From Trissonchulus latispiculum (lineage: Eukaryota; Nematoda; Enoplea; Enoplida; Ironidae): DNA of 64,000 nt. Under the pieces are notes generated by a model. The model had not been told where the DNA came from. It was given only the letters and a program-made list of their open reading frames with translations, and ran no database searches. A program made the translations under genes and the position numbers. How positions within the stretch are numbered: position 1 is the stretch's first letter; the number at the start of each line of letters is the position of its first letter. The stretch lies in NCBI GenBank assembly GCA_030248195.1, contig JASAND010006615.1:16745-80744 (forward strand), read 5' to 3'. Below, piece after piece: positions 55,500 through 64,000 of the stretch.

Positions 55500-55640
55500 T
55501 TTGCCGTTAGTATATACCGAGCTTGATCGGTAACTCATTATTGGCACTGGCCATAAAACCCGATACCATACTTTCGATGCTGTGCAGCTGCAAGGTTTGC
55601 TGGGCAGAAAGTCACAGTCTGCCCATCAGCACACCAAATT
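55500..55640 (-). CDS. Candidate exon with CDFLPxxPC motif
   Basis: After an AG (GATGGGCAG) the frame reads CDFLPSKPCSCTASKVW and stays open past 55500. The nine-residue pattern CDFLPxxPC also occurs in the mucin-like exon at 59103-59377 (CDFLPDTPC), with an identical 16-base nucleotide core. Being ~130-270 bases upstream of the CTLD exon on the same strand, it could be part of that gene. A different frame over the same bases (CADGQTVTFCPANLAAAQ) also looks protein-like, so the assignment is weak. Confidence 0.3.
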
Positions 55641-56089
55641 TTATTTAGATACCCTAAGTTTTGACTGACTTATAAAGAAACAACCTGGAAACTTTCGAAA
55701 AATGATGGTTTTGAGAAAAAATGGAATTTCTACTACCGAAACTGTGAGCTACTGAAAAGCCTTGATAAGATAAAATAAAATAAAATAAGGATCTAGAATA
55801 GTACTATGCAAATATCTAAACGTGAAGTTTTAACACTGAAGGGTTAGTTCTGGAGGGTGCAAAATGTATGATGACCTACTCATTTGAGAGATTTCTAGGG
55901 CGCACAACGAATGATTTTGAGTAAAACCTGACTTCCCCGAACTTTGAAAATACGTAGAAAATCAGCAGCCCTACTGCAACCAACTTCATGTAGATATTCG
56001 CACCTTACCTTGTCCGATTAGATTTATGCCAAGTATAGTCATTTGTTCACACACAGCTTTCAAACTTTTGGAAACACAGAAACTTTCCT

Positions 56090-56275
56090 AACTGTTTAGT
56101 TTTGATTTTGATATGTTTAACAATTGTAAGGGTCACCGCTGGAGTACTAATGTGAATGACAGGAAAAGGTTTGCAACAAACGTACTTGTCCTGATTTGCT
56201 GACCAGTTGAAAATACAAAATATGTGAAAATGAAAAATCTATGATGGCCGAAAATTCGCTACCACTCTACTCCCT
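56090..56275. mobile_element. TTAA family D fragment (D6)
   Basis: It resembles the left part of D2 in reverse: TATGTTTAACA, GGTCACC, AATACAAAATATGTGAAAATGA, GATGGCCGAAAATTCG...ACTCCCTTCAAGG. Termini are mutated. Confidence 0.5.
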
Positions 56276-56383
56276 TCAAGGCGAAGACCTCATTTTCTGT
56301 CCTGCCCGAATTGATGAGCATAGGACATCCGACACTATTTAATGCAAACTCCGCAACGGAATATTACATTTTCACAATCTTCG

Positions 56384-56578
56384 CGCAATAATGTGTAATT
56401 TGTGAGCAAAGTCAATCACAGTGTTTGCATCGCGTCCCAAGATGAACAAGATGATCACATACAGCGGCTTTAGTTGAATACAAATCTTTTTATTGATCGC
56501 CTGTAATAACTCCAAATGCAACCGAGCAAACTTTGCGAACGCGAGTTCTCCTGGTTGCTGCCAGTTCTTTCACCTCAA
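56384..56578 (-). CDS. 65-codon ATG-less open frame, possible exon
   Basis: The frame reads GELAFAKFARLHLELLQAIN, then a hydrophobic run YVIILFILG and DANTVIDFAHKLHIIARRL before TGA. It lies upstream of the CTLD exon on the same strand, and the hydrophobic run could suit a signal or membrane segment. There is no start codon or clear splice site and no second copy, so chance is possible. Confidence 0.2.
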
Positions 56579-57372
56579 ACTTAAAACTTAAAGCAAACAC
56601 GGTCATTGAATGTACCCCAAATGGAAGTGTGCATGCCCTTCGAAAGAGCTGTCGAATGGTGCATTAATTATCTTTCTGGGAAACAGTGAGGTAAAAGAAG
56701 CGTAACCGAATATCAGCGCAGTTGCTCTACCAATGCAGTCAGGGCTCTCAAATAGTAATAGTTGGTCGTAACGTAATTGGGCTGCACCGGCGCAAGCACG
56801 TTTTACCAGGTTTGTGCATTCCCTAGGAATATCAAGCTGGCAAAATCTGGGCGAATTCTATTTATTGACCTAAAGCGGCATCTACATACCAACATCTGAA
56901 TCTCACTATATGTGGCGTATTCTTAGTTGGTCCACATCTTGGTCCACACGCTCTTATTGGTTGAAATTATTGACACACACAAAGCCAATAACAACAAGCC
57001 CCATACGCCTTAAACTGATGCATAAGGGAAATATTTTTCTCTTACACGAAGACGAAACAAAATAACAATGTGAAAAGGAATCTTTGACTGATAACAAAGT
57101 ACATTATTGTGGATTTTTAATCGCAAACTTTAACTTCTCTAACAATTTCCATCCTCTATGTTTGTTAAATATATACATTATTTAGCTGTATAAATATACT
57201 CTTGATTCCAAGAATCTTCCCCCGTCGAAAAATTCATTTAAGTATTATCGATGATGATGATAGAGAATGAGTATATTGGTACAATTTGATTGGGATCAAT
57301 TTTGTAAAAATTTGCAATCGACATGTAAAAATGGTTCCCTTAAACGGGCAGTTGGGATAAGCAGTTAAATAT

Positions 57373-57475
<103 letters not shown>

Positions 57476-57479
57476 TATA

Positions 57480-59040
57480 CAATAAACGCATGCTTACTTA
57501 TAATAGGATGTTTTGTTTTGAATACTATCATATGTATAAATTATTTTGCTTCTACTACTAATAAATGATAAACTTTAACCGGCTAGTAAATTTAAATAAA
57601 TAAACGCTGATAAACTTTGCAAAAATCTACAGCATTATTGAACCTTCAGTTTATGTTTCGAAGCAAACAAAATTTGAAAGTTGCTAATTAAAAAACGAAA
57701 TGAAACCACGTCTATTTTGCATTTTATTATGAAAACAACTTCAATTTTTACAAAATAAGAAAAGACAGAAACAAAAAAATTAAAATATAATTTCGAATAT
57801 AATTAAAGTATAATAGAATCTTTTCAGTATTTTTAGTTTCTTTCCTCTATTTGTTTAACCCTTTACGTAGTTCAGTTTGCACAAACTGTGTAATCTATCT
57901 GTTAATAACAGTCTTGTACTTAAAGCCAGCCTTCTTCTTTCTCAGAGGTTAATTTCCGACCAATCAAATGTGTGGACCAAATTGCCCCATATGCATATCG
58001 GCCAACATCTTTGCACCAAGTGCACACGGGACAAAGATCGTTTGCTCCCTATGGAAATATTAGCTATTCTGAGTATTTTTCTCATTTCAAAGGATAATTC
58101 ATACAAAAATATTAATTAACAATCGTCAACGTCAATATTAAAACTGATACAAAACTGAGATTGAAGGTGAAAAATTACAGGAGATGAAATATCCATATTT
58201 GAAATTCGTAAAATTTTAAAACCTTGATATATTATGGAAATTGGTAAAGTTTTAATTTTATTCAGTATTTTGTAAAATAAACTTAGTTTTGTAGTTATGA
58301 AAATAGTTCGGCACCAAAGGTTTCATATTTTAAATTTAATGTTCAAACAGTTGTAGCATACGTGATTAACAGAAATAAGAAATTAATAGTAAATAATACA
58401 CTAATAAATAAAAATGATAAATAAATTCCAAATCAAAAAATTTTCTTGACCGCAATGGCCGCAAAATTCAATCAAATCTTAGAAAATTGGCCAATATGTA
58501 GCAAAAATTTCCAATTTTTTCCAAATTATTGATCATATTTCGGTTACAATTGCGGTTTAAATACCTATTTATATTAATTTAAATAACATTTTTCGATCTC
58601 GATTTCGAAGATTGCAACAATTTTGATTTCTGCAAGGCCTAATTTTTGGAAGTAAGAAACGGAAGTGAGAAACGTAGTAAACTTTAAGTTAAATACGAAA
58701 GCGCAGCTACCCCTTAATATTTGCTCCATTAGACAATTAGGATAAGCGTCAGGATAAGACCTTTCTTGTTGGTCAAGCGTTGTACTACTTTTTCAATGAG
58801 GTTTTTTGCATTCTAATACTATGCCAGAAATACTTGGAAAAGTAGTCCAACGCCGCCTTGATCCGAGAGTTTTACTAGTTCCCAACGATCTACTAATATG
58901 CCACAATTTCTTGGCATTGCACTACAACTGAGTTCAGTGTTCTAGCCAGGACTGATGAATTCAGTTCAAATTGATTTCACCTTTCAGACCAACAAAATTT
59001 CATAGCAAGCGCAATCGTAAACCTCATCTAGCCAGCAGAA
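57480..59040. other. AT-rich DNA without recognised features
   Basis: Very AT-rich. An 80-codon plus ORF (57877-58119) has no recognisable motif. Nothing else supports a gene. Confidence 0.4.
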
Positions 59041-59102
59041 TGATTGCTGTTAAGGTTTAGCGTGGACTTCCTCATCTATGCCTGTAATAGTAACTGTAGT
59101 AC

Positions 59103-59377
59103 CTCTAATAACAGTAGCAGCAGCTGTGGTTGTCTTAGTAGTAGTAGTAGTAGTAGCAGTAGTAGTAGTAGTAGTAGTAGTAGGAGCAGCAGCAGTAGTA
59201 GTAGTAGTTGCAGTAGTAGTAGTAGTAGTAGTAGTAGGAGCAGCAGTAGTAGTAGTAGTAGTCATTTTGCATGGCGTGTCGGGCAGAAAGTCACAGCTGC
59301 TTGGCTTTTCCAGAGACTCCAGACCTTTTTGAAAACATTTGGTAACACTTGCTTCCAGTTGCGAATTGAAAGGACAT
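59103..59377 (-). CDS. Mucin-like Thr-rich exon after a cysteine-rich stretch
   Basis: An acceptor (CAGTTTCAG) precedes 59377. The exon encodes CPFNSQLEASVTKCFQKGLE, then KPSSCDFLPDTPC, then a ~45-residue Thr tract broken by Ala-Pro, and TVTITG near the end. Thr/Pro tracts of this kind are sites of dense O-glycosylation in secreted or surface proteins. The tract is coded by (ACT)n, seen as (AGT)n on the plus strand. The split codon at its start fits the donor of the cysteine-rich exon at 60067-60210. The downstream boundary is uncertain: either the donor AGAG|GTACTA or the stop at 59050. Confidence 0.6.
59119..59264. repeat. (AGT)n trinucleotide repeat
   Basis: AGT/AGC triplets coding on the minus strand for the Thr/Ala tract. 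Ser-rich and Val-rich ORFs in other frames are shadows. Confidence 0.9.
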
Positions 59378-59744
59378 CTGAAACTGTTTACTGAGATCAA
59401 ACCAAAGGTTGTGCGATTAGGGGGAATATCATTCATTAGTACGTTTGGAAGCTTTTTATTTTATGTTATGTATGTTGCGAATGTTCATAAGCCAGTGAGT
59501 GAACAGTGCGTCTATCCATTGATTTCGTACTTACCGCTATGTTAGCGTTATCTTATCAAAGTCAATACAAATCGAACCAAGCCAATGTTTCTCGGAGAAG
59601 TGTCTACTTGAGAGTTTTGGAATTGAATCTTTGTCAGGAGTAAATTTCGAAGAAAAACAGCTGACTTGCCTGGGTAACTTGCGTAATGTTGCTCCTTCCT
59701 GTTAATGGATCAATCCTTATATCTTGATGGATGTAATGTATGGA

Positions 59745-60060
59745 CATGCATTGTTGGTTGAAAGCTCAAATCAGGATGAATTTGGACAAAACTTTCCAAA
59801 ACAAGTTCGTCTATTTTTTCACCATCCGCGCAATACTTCGTGCTACTACATTCGTTCGTAGAATCTTCTTTGAGCTCTACAATTTTGCTTTTCAGTATTT
59901 TCCTACCGTGGCATATAGCCCATTTTCTAGTTATAGTAGCGAAAGTCTCTTATTTTTGCAGAAATCAGATAACCTGTTCCTAACTTTTGGTTCATTTGAG
60001 GGTCTCACAGAGGCCAATTATCTTACAATTACAACCCCATAGGCTGTTATCATAAAGGAT
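59745..60060. mobile_element. TTAA family C relative without ends (C5)
   Basis: GATGAATTTGGACAAAACTTTCC, ACCATCCGCGCAATACTTCG, TTTTTGCAGAAATCAGATAA, GGGTCTCACAGAGGCCAATTATC and AGGCTGTTATCATAAA match the 12.77-13.18 kb part of C1 in order. The mirrored copy is at 63380-63700. Confidence 0.6.
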
Positions 60061-60066
60061 GTTCAC

Positions 60067-60210
60067 TTATCCTGCAAACCCGATGCGTACCCGTGTTTGA
60101 CGGCACACTTGTCGAACTCTTCCTCGCAACCTTCTACAATGCATCCGTTGATGAAAGAGCAGAACAGAGGCAGCTTAGTCCACACTTCATAGGGATTCCA
60201 TCGTATGCAC
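60067..60210 (-). CDS. Cysteine-rich exon, left-arm copy
   Basis: An acceptor (TTCCTTAAATAG) precedes 60210. The exon reads CIRWNPYEVWTKLPLFCSFI, NGCIVEGCEEEFDKCAVKHG, then YASGLQDK. A donor AA|GTGAAC would end it at 60067 with two bases left over, which join in phase with the mucin-like exon starting at 59377. Without splicing the frame stops at 60063. Five cysteines in 35 residues suggest a small disulfide-bonded secreted domain; the family is not recognised. On this model the intron is ~690 bp and contains a family C fragment. Confidence 0.6.
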
Positions 60211-60273
60211 CTATTTAAGGAAATTTAGTTTTCAGTCGTCCTGCACATGTGACAAGAAACATATTCGGTCCTC

Positions 60274-60349
60274 AGGTGGCAAGGGGCTCGAACCTACGAC
60301 TTTCAGACAAATGGTCCAATAGCTCTGTCAACTGAGCTGCCTAGGCCTC
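60274..60349 (-). tRNA. tRNA-like Pol III element, left-arm copy
   Basis: The minus strand contains an A-box-like GGCAGCTCAGTTGACAGAGC with a perfect D stem (GCTC/GAGC) and a perfect B box GGTTCGAGCCCC. The acceptor halves do not pair and the anticodon region is too long, so it is a tRNA pseudogene or SINE head, located just upstream of the cysteine-rich exon. Confidence 0.5.
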
Positions 60350-60574
60350 AGTCGCATCAAGCTGGAAGGAGTTCGTAACGAAACTGATTTGCATTACATT
60401 GCACTGCAATGGTTCAGTATTTAAAAGGTTTAGGCTGAGCGTATTCCGGCAATGTCTAAGCAAGAATTTTGAACAGTATATTAGAAGTTCTTAGTATTGC
60501 TTAAATCAGTCTCAAGTTTAGTTCTTTGGCTTTTTAGTGTGGGGGAATGTGGGGAGTGACACCTTCAATTTTTT

Positions 60575-60820
60575 CTAACCCACTAGAACACTCGAACCTT
60601 TCTTCCCATTTTTTGAACTTTTCCGCTCGTTCAGGTGACCGGTAATTGCCAAATTATCATTTAAAACATTTCGGCTTTGCCGGATTAGCTTGACTAAATC
60701 GTCTGTTTTGTTGCTAAAATTAAACTTTTGGGTACGTTTTAGATTGGTAGTAGCAGTACAAGTAGAAAAGAGTTGGTTTTTGCGTCTTTTAGTTTTTTGG
60801 GTTATATTATTCCGCTCCAA
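60575..60820 (-). CDS. 81-codon basic ORF, left-arm copy
   Basis: The C-terminal half (DDLVKLIRQSRNVLNDNLAI, then TGHLNERKSSKNGK) has a counterpart in the right arm with the same stop. There, two opposite single-base indels ~20 bases apart restore the frame. Lys/Arg/Asn-rich; no family recognised. The N-terminal part is not conserved between arms. Confidence 0.35.
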   Translation of the reverse strand: MERNNITQKTKRRKNQLFSTCTATTNLKRTQKFNFSNKTDDLVKLIRQSRNVLNDNLAITGHLNERKSSKNGKKGSSVLVG

Positions 60821-61660
60821 ATTTCTGGTCTTTTACCTCCCCCCAAGGGAGGCTCCCTCACACTCTTCTTTATTCGTTTTTATGTAGAAAATGCCCCCGT
60901 TAATGGGTCGTACAGCGCAGTTCGCAATTTTTGGTAACTGTGTCTACGAAACTGTGTTATAACCGTACATTACACGGGGTCCGAATCTGGGGGGAGGGGG
61001 TCATCACTGGAAAATTACAAAATGGGGTCTACCCCTAAATTAGCACAAACTGCAGATTTTTATGTTTATGGCCAAATACTTAGTCAAAAACGACGATTTT
61101 TAATGATTTTTAAAACGTGATTTGAAAAAAACATCTCTAAAATTTTTTACATTTTTGGTAAAAACCTCAGAGAGATCTACCTTTATTTTCTTCTTAACGA
61201 GAGGGTCTGCCATTTTTCCCTTCGCGCTGCGGGGGTCTACCCGTTTTTTTGTCGGTCTGGGGGGAGTGTGCACCCCCCATTCCACCACCTTATCCTATCG
61301 TTATAACGACAATAATAAGTACGAAATTTAAGGGCTAAATCTTCTGCATGTTCTGCTTAGGTTCTTGGCAATCTGAAGTTGTTGGTGTTAAGTAAAATCA
61401 TGAGAGTGACAACGAAATCATTTAAATCTACGCTAGTTTACTTGCGATCCAATTTTAGCGAGCAGGACATTCCAGTGTCAAAGAAAAGTCGCTGATTTCG
61501 ACGTAGCATTCGGTAGCATTTTCTGCCTTCCCTTTTGGCTTCTCTGTCTAGTTGTCTCCAACACCTGTCGAAAAACAATCAGAACTAAAATTTCAACTGA
61601 AATTTCGTTGAAATTAACCGTATAAACTAACAGTGCCTCGGATTAAATGGATTAAATTTA

Positions 61661-61849
61661 GATCCGGCGAGTTAAATTAATTAAATGGATTATTCTCCCT
61701 CTCGTGTTTTACCTAGTATTTAATCATCTTACTGCCACGCGGATTAAACGAATTAAAACTTGCCGCATCAATAGCTTTATCGTGTTTCTTTAATGGCAGC
61801 TTAAATGGATTTACTCGCACCTTTATCTTTTTTTCATCCGGCTAACCTT
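61661..61849. other. Central spacer of the palindrome
   Basis: ~190 bp unique sequence rich in TTAAAT/ATTAAA words with GGATTAAA(T/C) repeated several times. It lacks a mirrored partner except for short GGATTAAAxG motifs near its edges. Confidence 0.7.
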
Positions 61850-62728
61850 TATTCCGTTTAATCCGAGGCACTGTTAGTTTATACGCTTAATTTCAACGAA
61901 ATTTCAGTTGAAATTTTAGTTCTGATTGTTTTTCGACAGGTGTTGGAGACAACTAGACAGAGAAGCCAAAAGGGAAGGCAGAAAATGCTACCGAATGCTA
62001 CGTCGAAATCAGCGACTTTTCTTTGACACTGGAATGTCCTGCTCGCTAAAATTGGATCGCAAGTAAACTAGCGTAGATTTAAATGATTTCGTTGTCACTC
62101 TCATGATTTTTCTTAACACAAACTACTTCAGATTGCCAAGAACCTAAGCAGAACATGCAGAAGATTTAGCCCTTAGTTTCGTACTTATTGTTGTCGTTAT
62201 AGTGATAGGATAAGGTGGTGGAATGGGGGTGCACACTCCCCCGAGACCGACAAAAAACGGGAGGAAAAAAGTAGATCTCTTTTCGCAGCGCGTAAGGGAA
62301 AAATGGCAGACCTATCGTTGGGGTAGCAAAATAAAGGTAGATCTCTCTGAGGTTTTTACCAAATAGAAGTAAAAAATTGTGAGATGTGTTTTTAAAAATC
62401 ATTAAAAATTAAAAGGGGGGGGGGGAGGAGCGGGGAAGGAAGAGGGGAAGAAAGAAAAAGGGGAATAATATATGACCCAAAAACTAAAAGACCTGCGTTT
62501 GTGTAATTTGGGGTAGCCCCTTTTGTAATTTCCGGGACCCTGCCGGAGAGGTATACCGTTTCGTATTTAAAAAACCACACTCATTAACGAGGCTTTTCTA
62601 CTTGTAAAAACGAATAAGGGTGTGGGGGTGCCAATTTGGGCGCCAAACCGCCAAGAGCAAACCATCTTTCACTGACCTGCTACTACCAATCTAAAACGTA
62701 CCCAAAAGTTTAATTTTAGCAACAAAAC

Positions 62729-62858
62729 TGACAATTTAGTCAAGTTATCCGGCAAAGCCAAAATGTTTTTAAATGATAATTTGGCAATTACCGGTCACCT
62801 GAACGAGCGGAAAAGTTCAAAAAATGGGAAGAACGGTTCGAGTGTTCGAGTGGGTTAG
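62729..62858 (+). CDS. Basic ORF, right-arm copy (C-terminal part)
   Basis: DNLVKLSGKAKMFLNDNLAI then TGHLNERKSSKNGK and a stop at 62856-62858. It equals the left-arm ORF except for a short block between compensating -1 and +1 changes. Confidence 0.3.
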
Positions 62859-63083
62859 AAAAAATTGAAGGTGTCACCCCCCACATTCCCCCACACTAAA
62901 AAGCCAAAGAACTAAACTTGAGACTGATTTAAGCAATACTAAGAACTTCTAATATACTGTTTAAAATTCTTGCTTAGACATTGCCGGAATACGCTCAGCC
63001 TAAACCTTTTAAATACTGAACCATTGCAGTGCAATGTAATGCAAATCAGTTTGGTTACGAACTCCTTCCAGCTTGATGCGACT

Positions 63084-63159
63084 GAGGCCTAGGCAGCTCA
63101 GTTGACAGAGCTATTGGACCATTTGTCTGAAAGTCGTAGGTTCGAGCCCCTTGCCACCT
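63084..63159 (+). tRNA. tRNA-like Pol III element, right-arm copy
   Basis: Mirror of 60274-60349, identical over the A and B boxes. Confidence 0.5.
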
Positions 63160-63222
63160 GAGGACCGAATATGTTTCTTGTCACATGTGCAGGACGACTG
63201 AAAACTAAATTTCCTTAAATAG

Positions 63223-63366
63223 GTGCATACGATGGAATCCCTATGAAGTGTGGACTAAGCTGCCTCTGTTCTGCTCTTTCATCAACGGATGCATTGTAGA
63301 AGGTTGCGAGGAAGAGTTCGACAAGTGTGCCGTCAAACACGGGTACGCATCGGATTTGGAGGATAA
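63223..63366 (+). CDS. Cysteine-rich exon, right-arm copy
   Basis: Same acceptor (TTCCTTAAATAG) and donor (AA|GTGAAC) as the left copy. The protein differs only near the end (SDLEDK against SGLQDK); all five cysteines are kept. The partner mucin-like exon, if duplicated, would lie beyond the window end. Confidence 0.6.
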
Positions 63367-64000
63367 GTGAACAACGTTTATAATAATTGCCTATTGGGTA
63401 GTAATTGTAAGATAATTGACCTCTGTGAGACCCTCAAAAGAACCAAAAAGTTAGGAACAGATTATCTGATTTCTGCAAAAATAAGAAGCTTTTGCCAATA
63501 TGACTAGAAAATGGGCTATATGCCACGGTAGGAAAATAATAGAAAGACGCTATCAAAAGCAAAAGTGTAGAGATCAAAGAAGATCCTACAAACTAATGCA
63601 CACGTACGAAGCATTCCTCGGATGGTGAGAAAAATAGACGAATTTATTTTGGAAAGTTTTGTCCAAATTCATATTGAATTGAGCTTACAACCAGCAATGC
63701 ATGTCCAAAGGAATCCTTACATTAAGATATAATGATTACCCCAGGAAGGAGCAACATTAAGCAAGTTACCCAGGCAAGTCAGCTGTTTTTCTTCGAAATT
63801 TACTCCTGACAAGGATTCAATTCTAAAACTCCCAGTCAGCCACGTCTCTGAGAATCATTGGCTTGGTTCCATTTGTATTAGCTTTGAAAAAATAACGCTA
63901 TAGCGGCGAGATGTACAAAATCCGTGGATGTACGCACTGCTCTCACTGGCCTATGAACATGCGCAACATACATAACATAAAATAAAAAGCTTCCAAACGT

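Larger units (their letters stand above)
59430..61660. repeat. Left arm of a second large palindrome
   Basis: It pairs with 61850-64000 in inverted orientation with substitutions and indels. Shared blocks run from ACGTTTGGAAGCTTTTTATT at the outer edge (64000 side) to TTTCAACGAAATTTCAGTTG near the centre. The partner of 59440 is the last base of the window, so the palindrome continues outside and may include the mucin-like exon. Confidence 0.9.
61850..64000. repeat. Right arm of the second palindrome (open at window end)
   Basis: Inverted copy of 59430-61660, including the tRNA-like element, the cysteine-rich exon and the family C fragment. It contains its own changes, e.g. a G-run and AG-rich patch at 62415-62460 where the left arm has different sequence. 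Confidence 0.9.

Noticed and set aside
56700..56760. A tRNA gene on the minus strand (GCATTGGTAGAGC)
   Set aside because: Only the D-arm-like piece is present; there is no B box at the right distance.
59044..59394. Ser-rich and Val-rich ORFs on the plus strand
   Set aside because: Shadows of the (AGT)n tract; the minus-strand Thr frame has flanking cysteine-rich sequence and splice sites.

Overview
This window looks like repeat-rich nuclear DNA from an invertebrate animal. The evidence is split coding segments with GT/AG-like boundaries, C-type lectin (CTLD) exons, Pol III tRNA-like and SINE sequences, hAT-type and TTAA-targeting DNA transposons, a LINE remnant, a probable solo LTR, a tyrosine-recombinase gene of the DIRS/Ngaro-related kind and long (TA)n tracts. 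There is no operon organisation and no complete long gene. I cannot name the species. Base composition is AT-rich apart from islands such as the recombinase gene.

Layout. 0-1.7 kb: a ~150-bp tandem repeat and unassigned DNA. 1.7-4.7 kb: a degraded CTLD copy followed by a 2.2-kb hAT element with an 8-bp target duplication. 7.8-8.4 kb: a SINE and a probable last exon. 9.3-16.1 kb: nested and tandem TTAA-flanked elements, including a 3.8-kb palindromic one. 16.4-18.9 kb: an older repeat split by a G-run-ended element, then two SINEs. 19.7-21.0 kb: a palindrome and a frameshifted tyrosine recombinase. 23.2-26.3 kb: a SINE with an 11-bp target duplication and a second intact G-run element. 27-29 kb: a probable solo LTR overlapping a small ORF, and a second hAT-like element. 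29.4-32 kb: a CTLD fragment and four tRNA-like sequences. 33-36 kb: a segmental duplicate (CTLD copy) and a degraded gene copy. 36-41.5 kb: several fold-back elements, one with hairpin arrays and a cysteine-rich ORF. 41.5-47 kb: a 5.5-kb near-perfect palindrome. 47.8-55.4 kb: the best host-gene candidate, a minus-strand CTLD gene with N-terminal and C-terminal lectin exons. 59-64 kb: a second large palindrome that runs off the window and carries two copies of a cysteine-rich exon; next to it is a Thr-rich (mucin-like) exon.

The coding elements probably belong to two themes. One is secreted proteins (CTLD, cysteine-rich and mucin-like exons), the only clear host genes. The other is selfish DNA that has copied, inverted and interrupted them. 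The most striking non-coding signal is a set of TTAA-flanked, palindromic, non-autonomous elements that insert next to or inside one another, forming head-to-tail arrays sharing single TTAA junctions, with one filled/empty-site pair inside the window. All identifications are from reading the sequence; no database search was possible.
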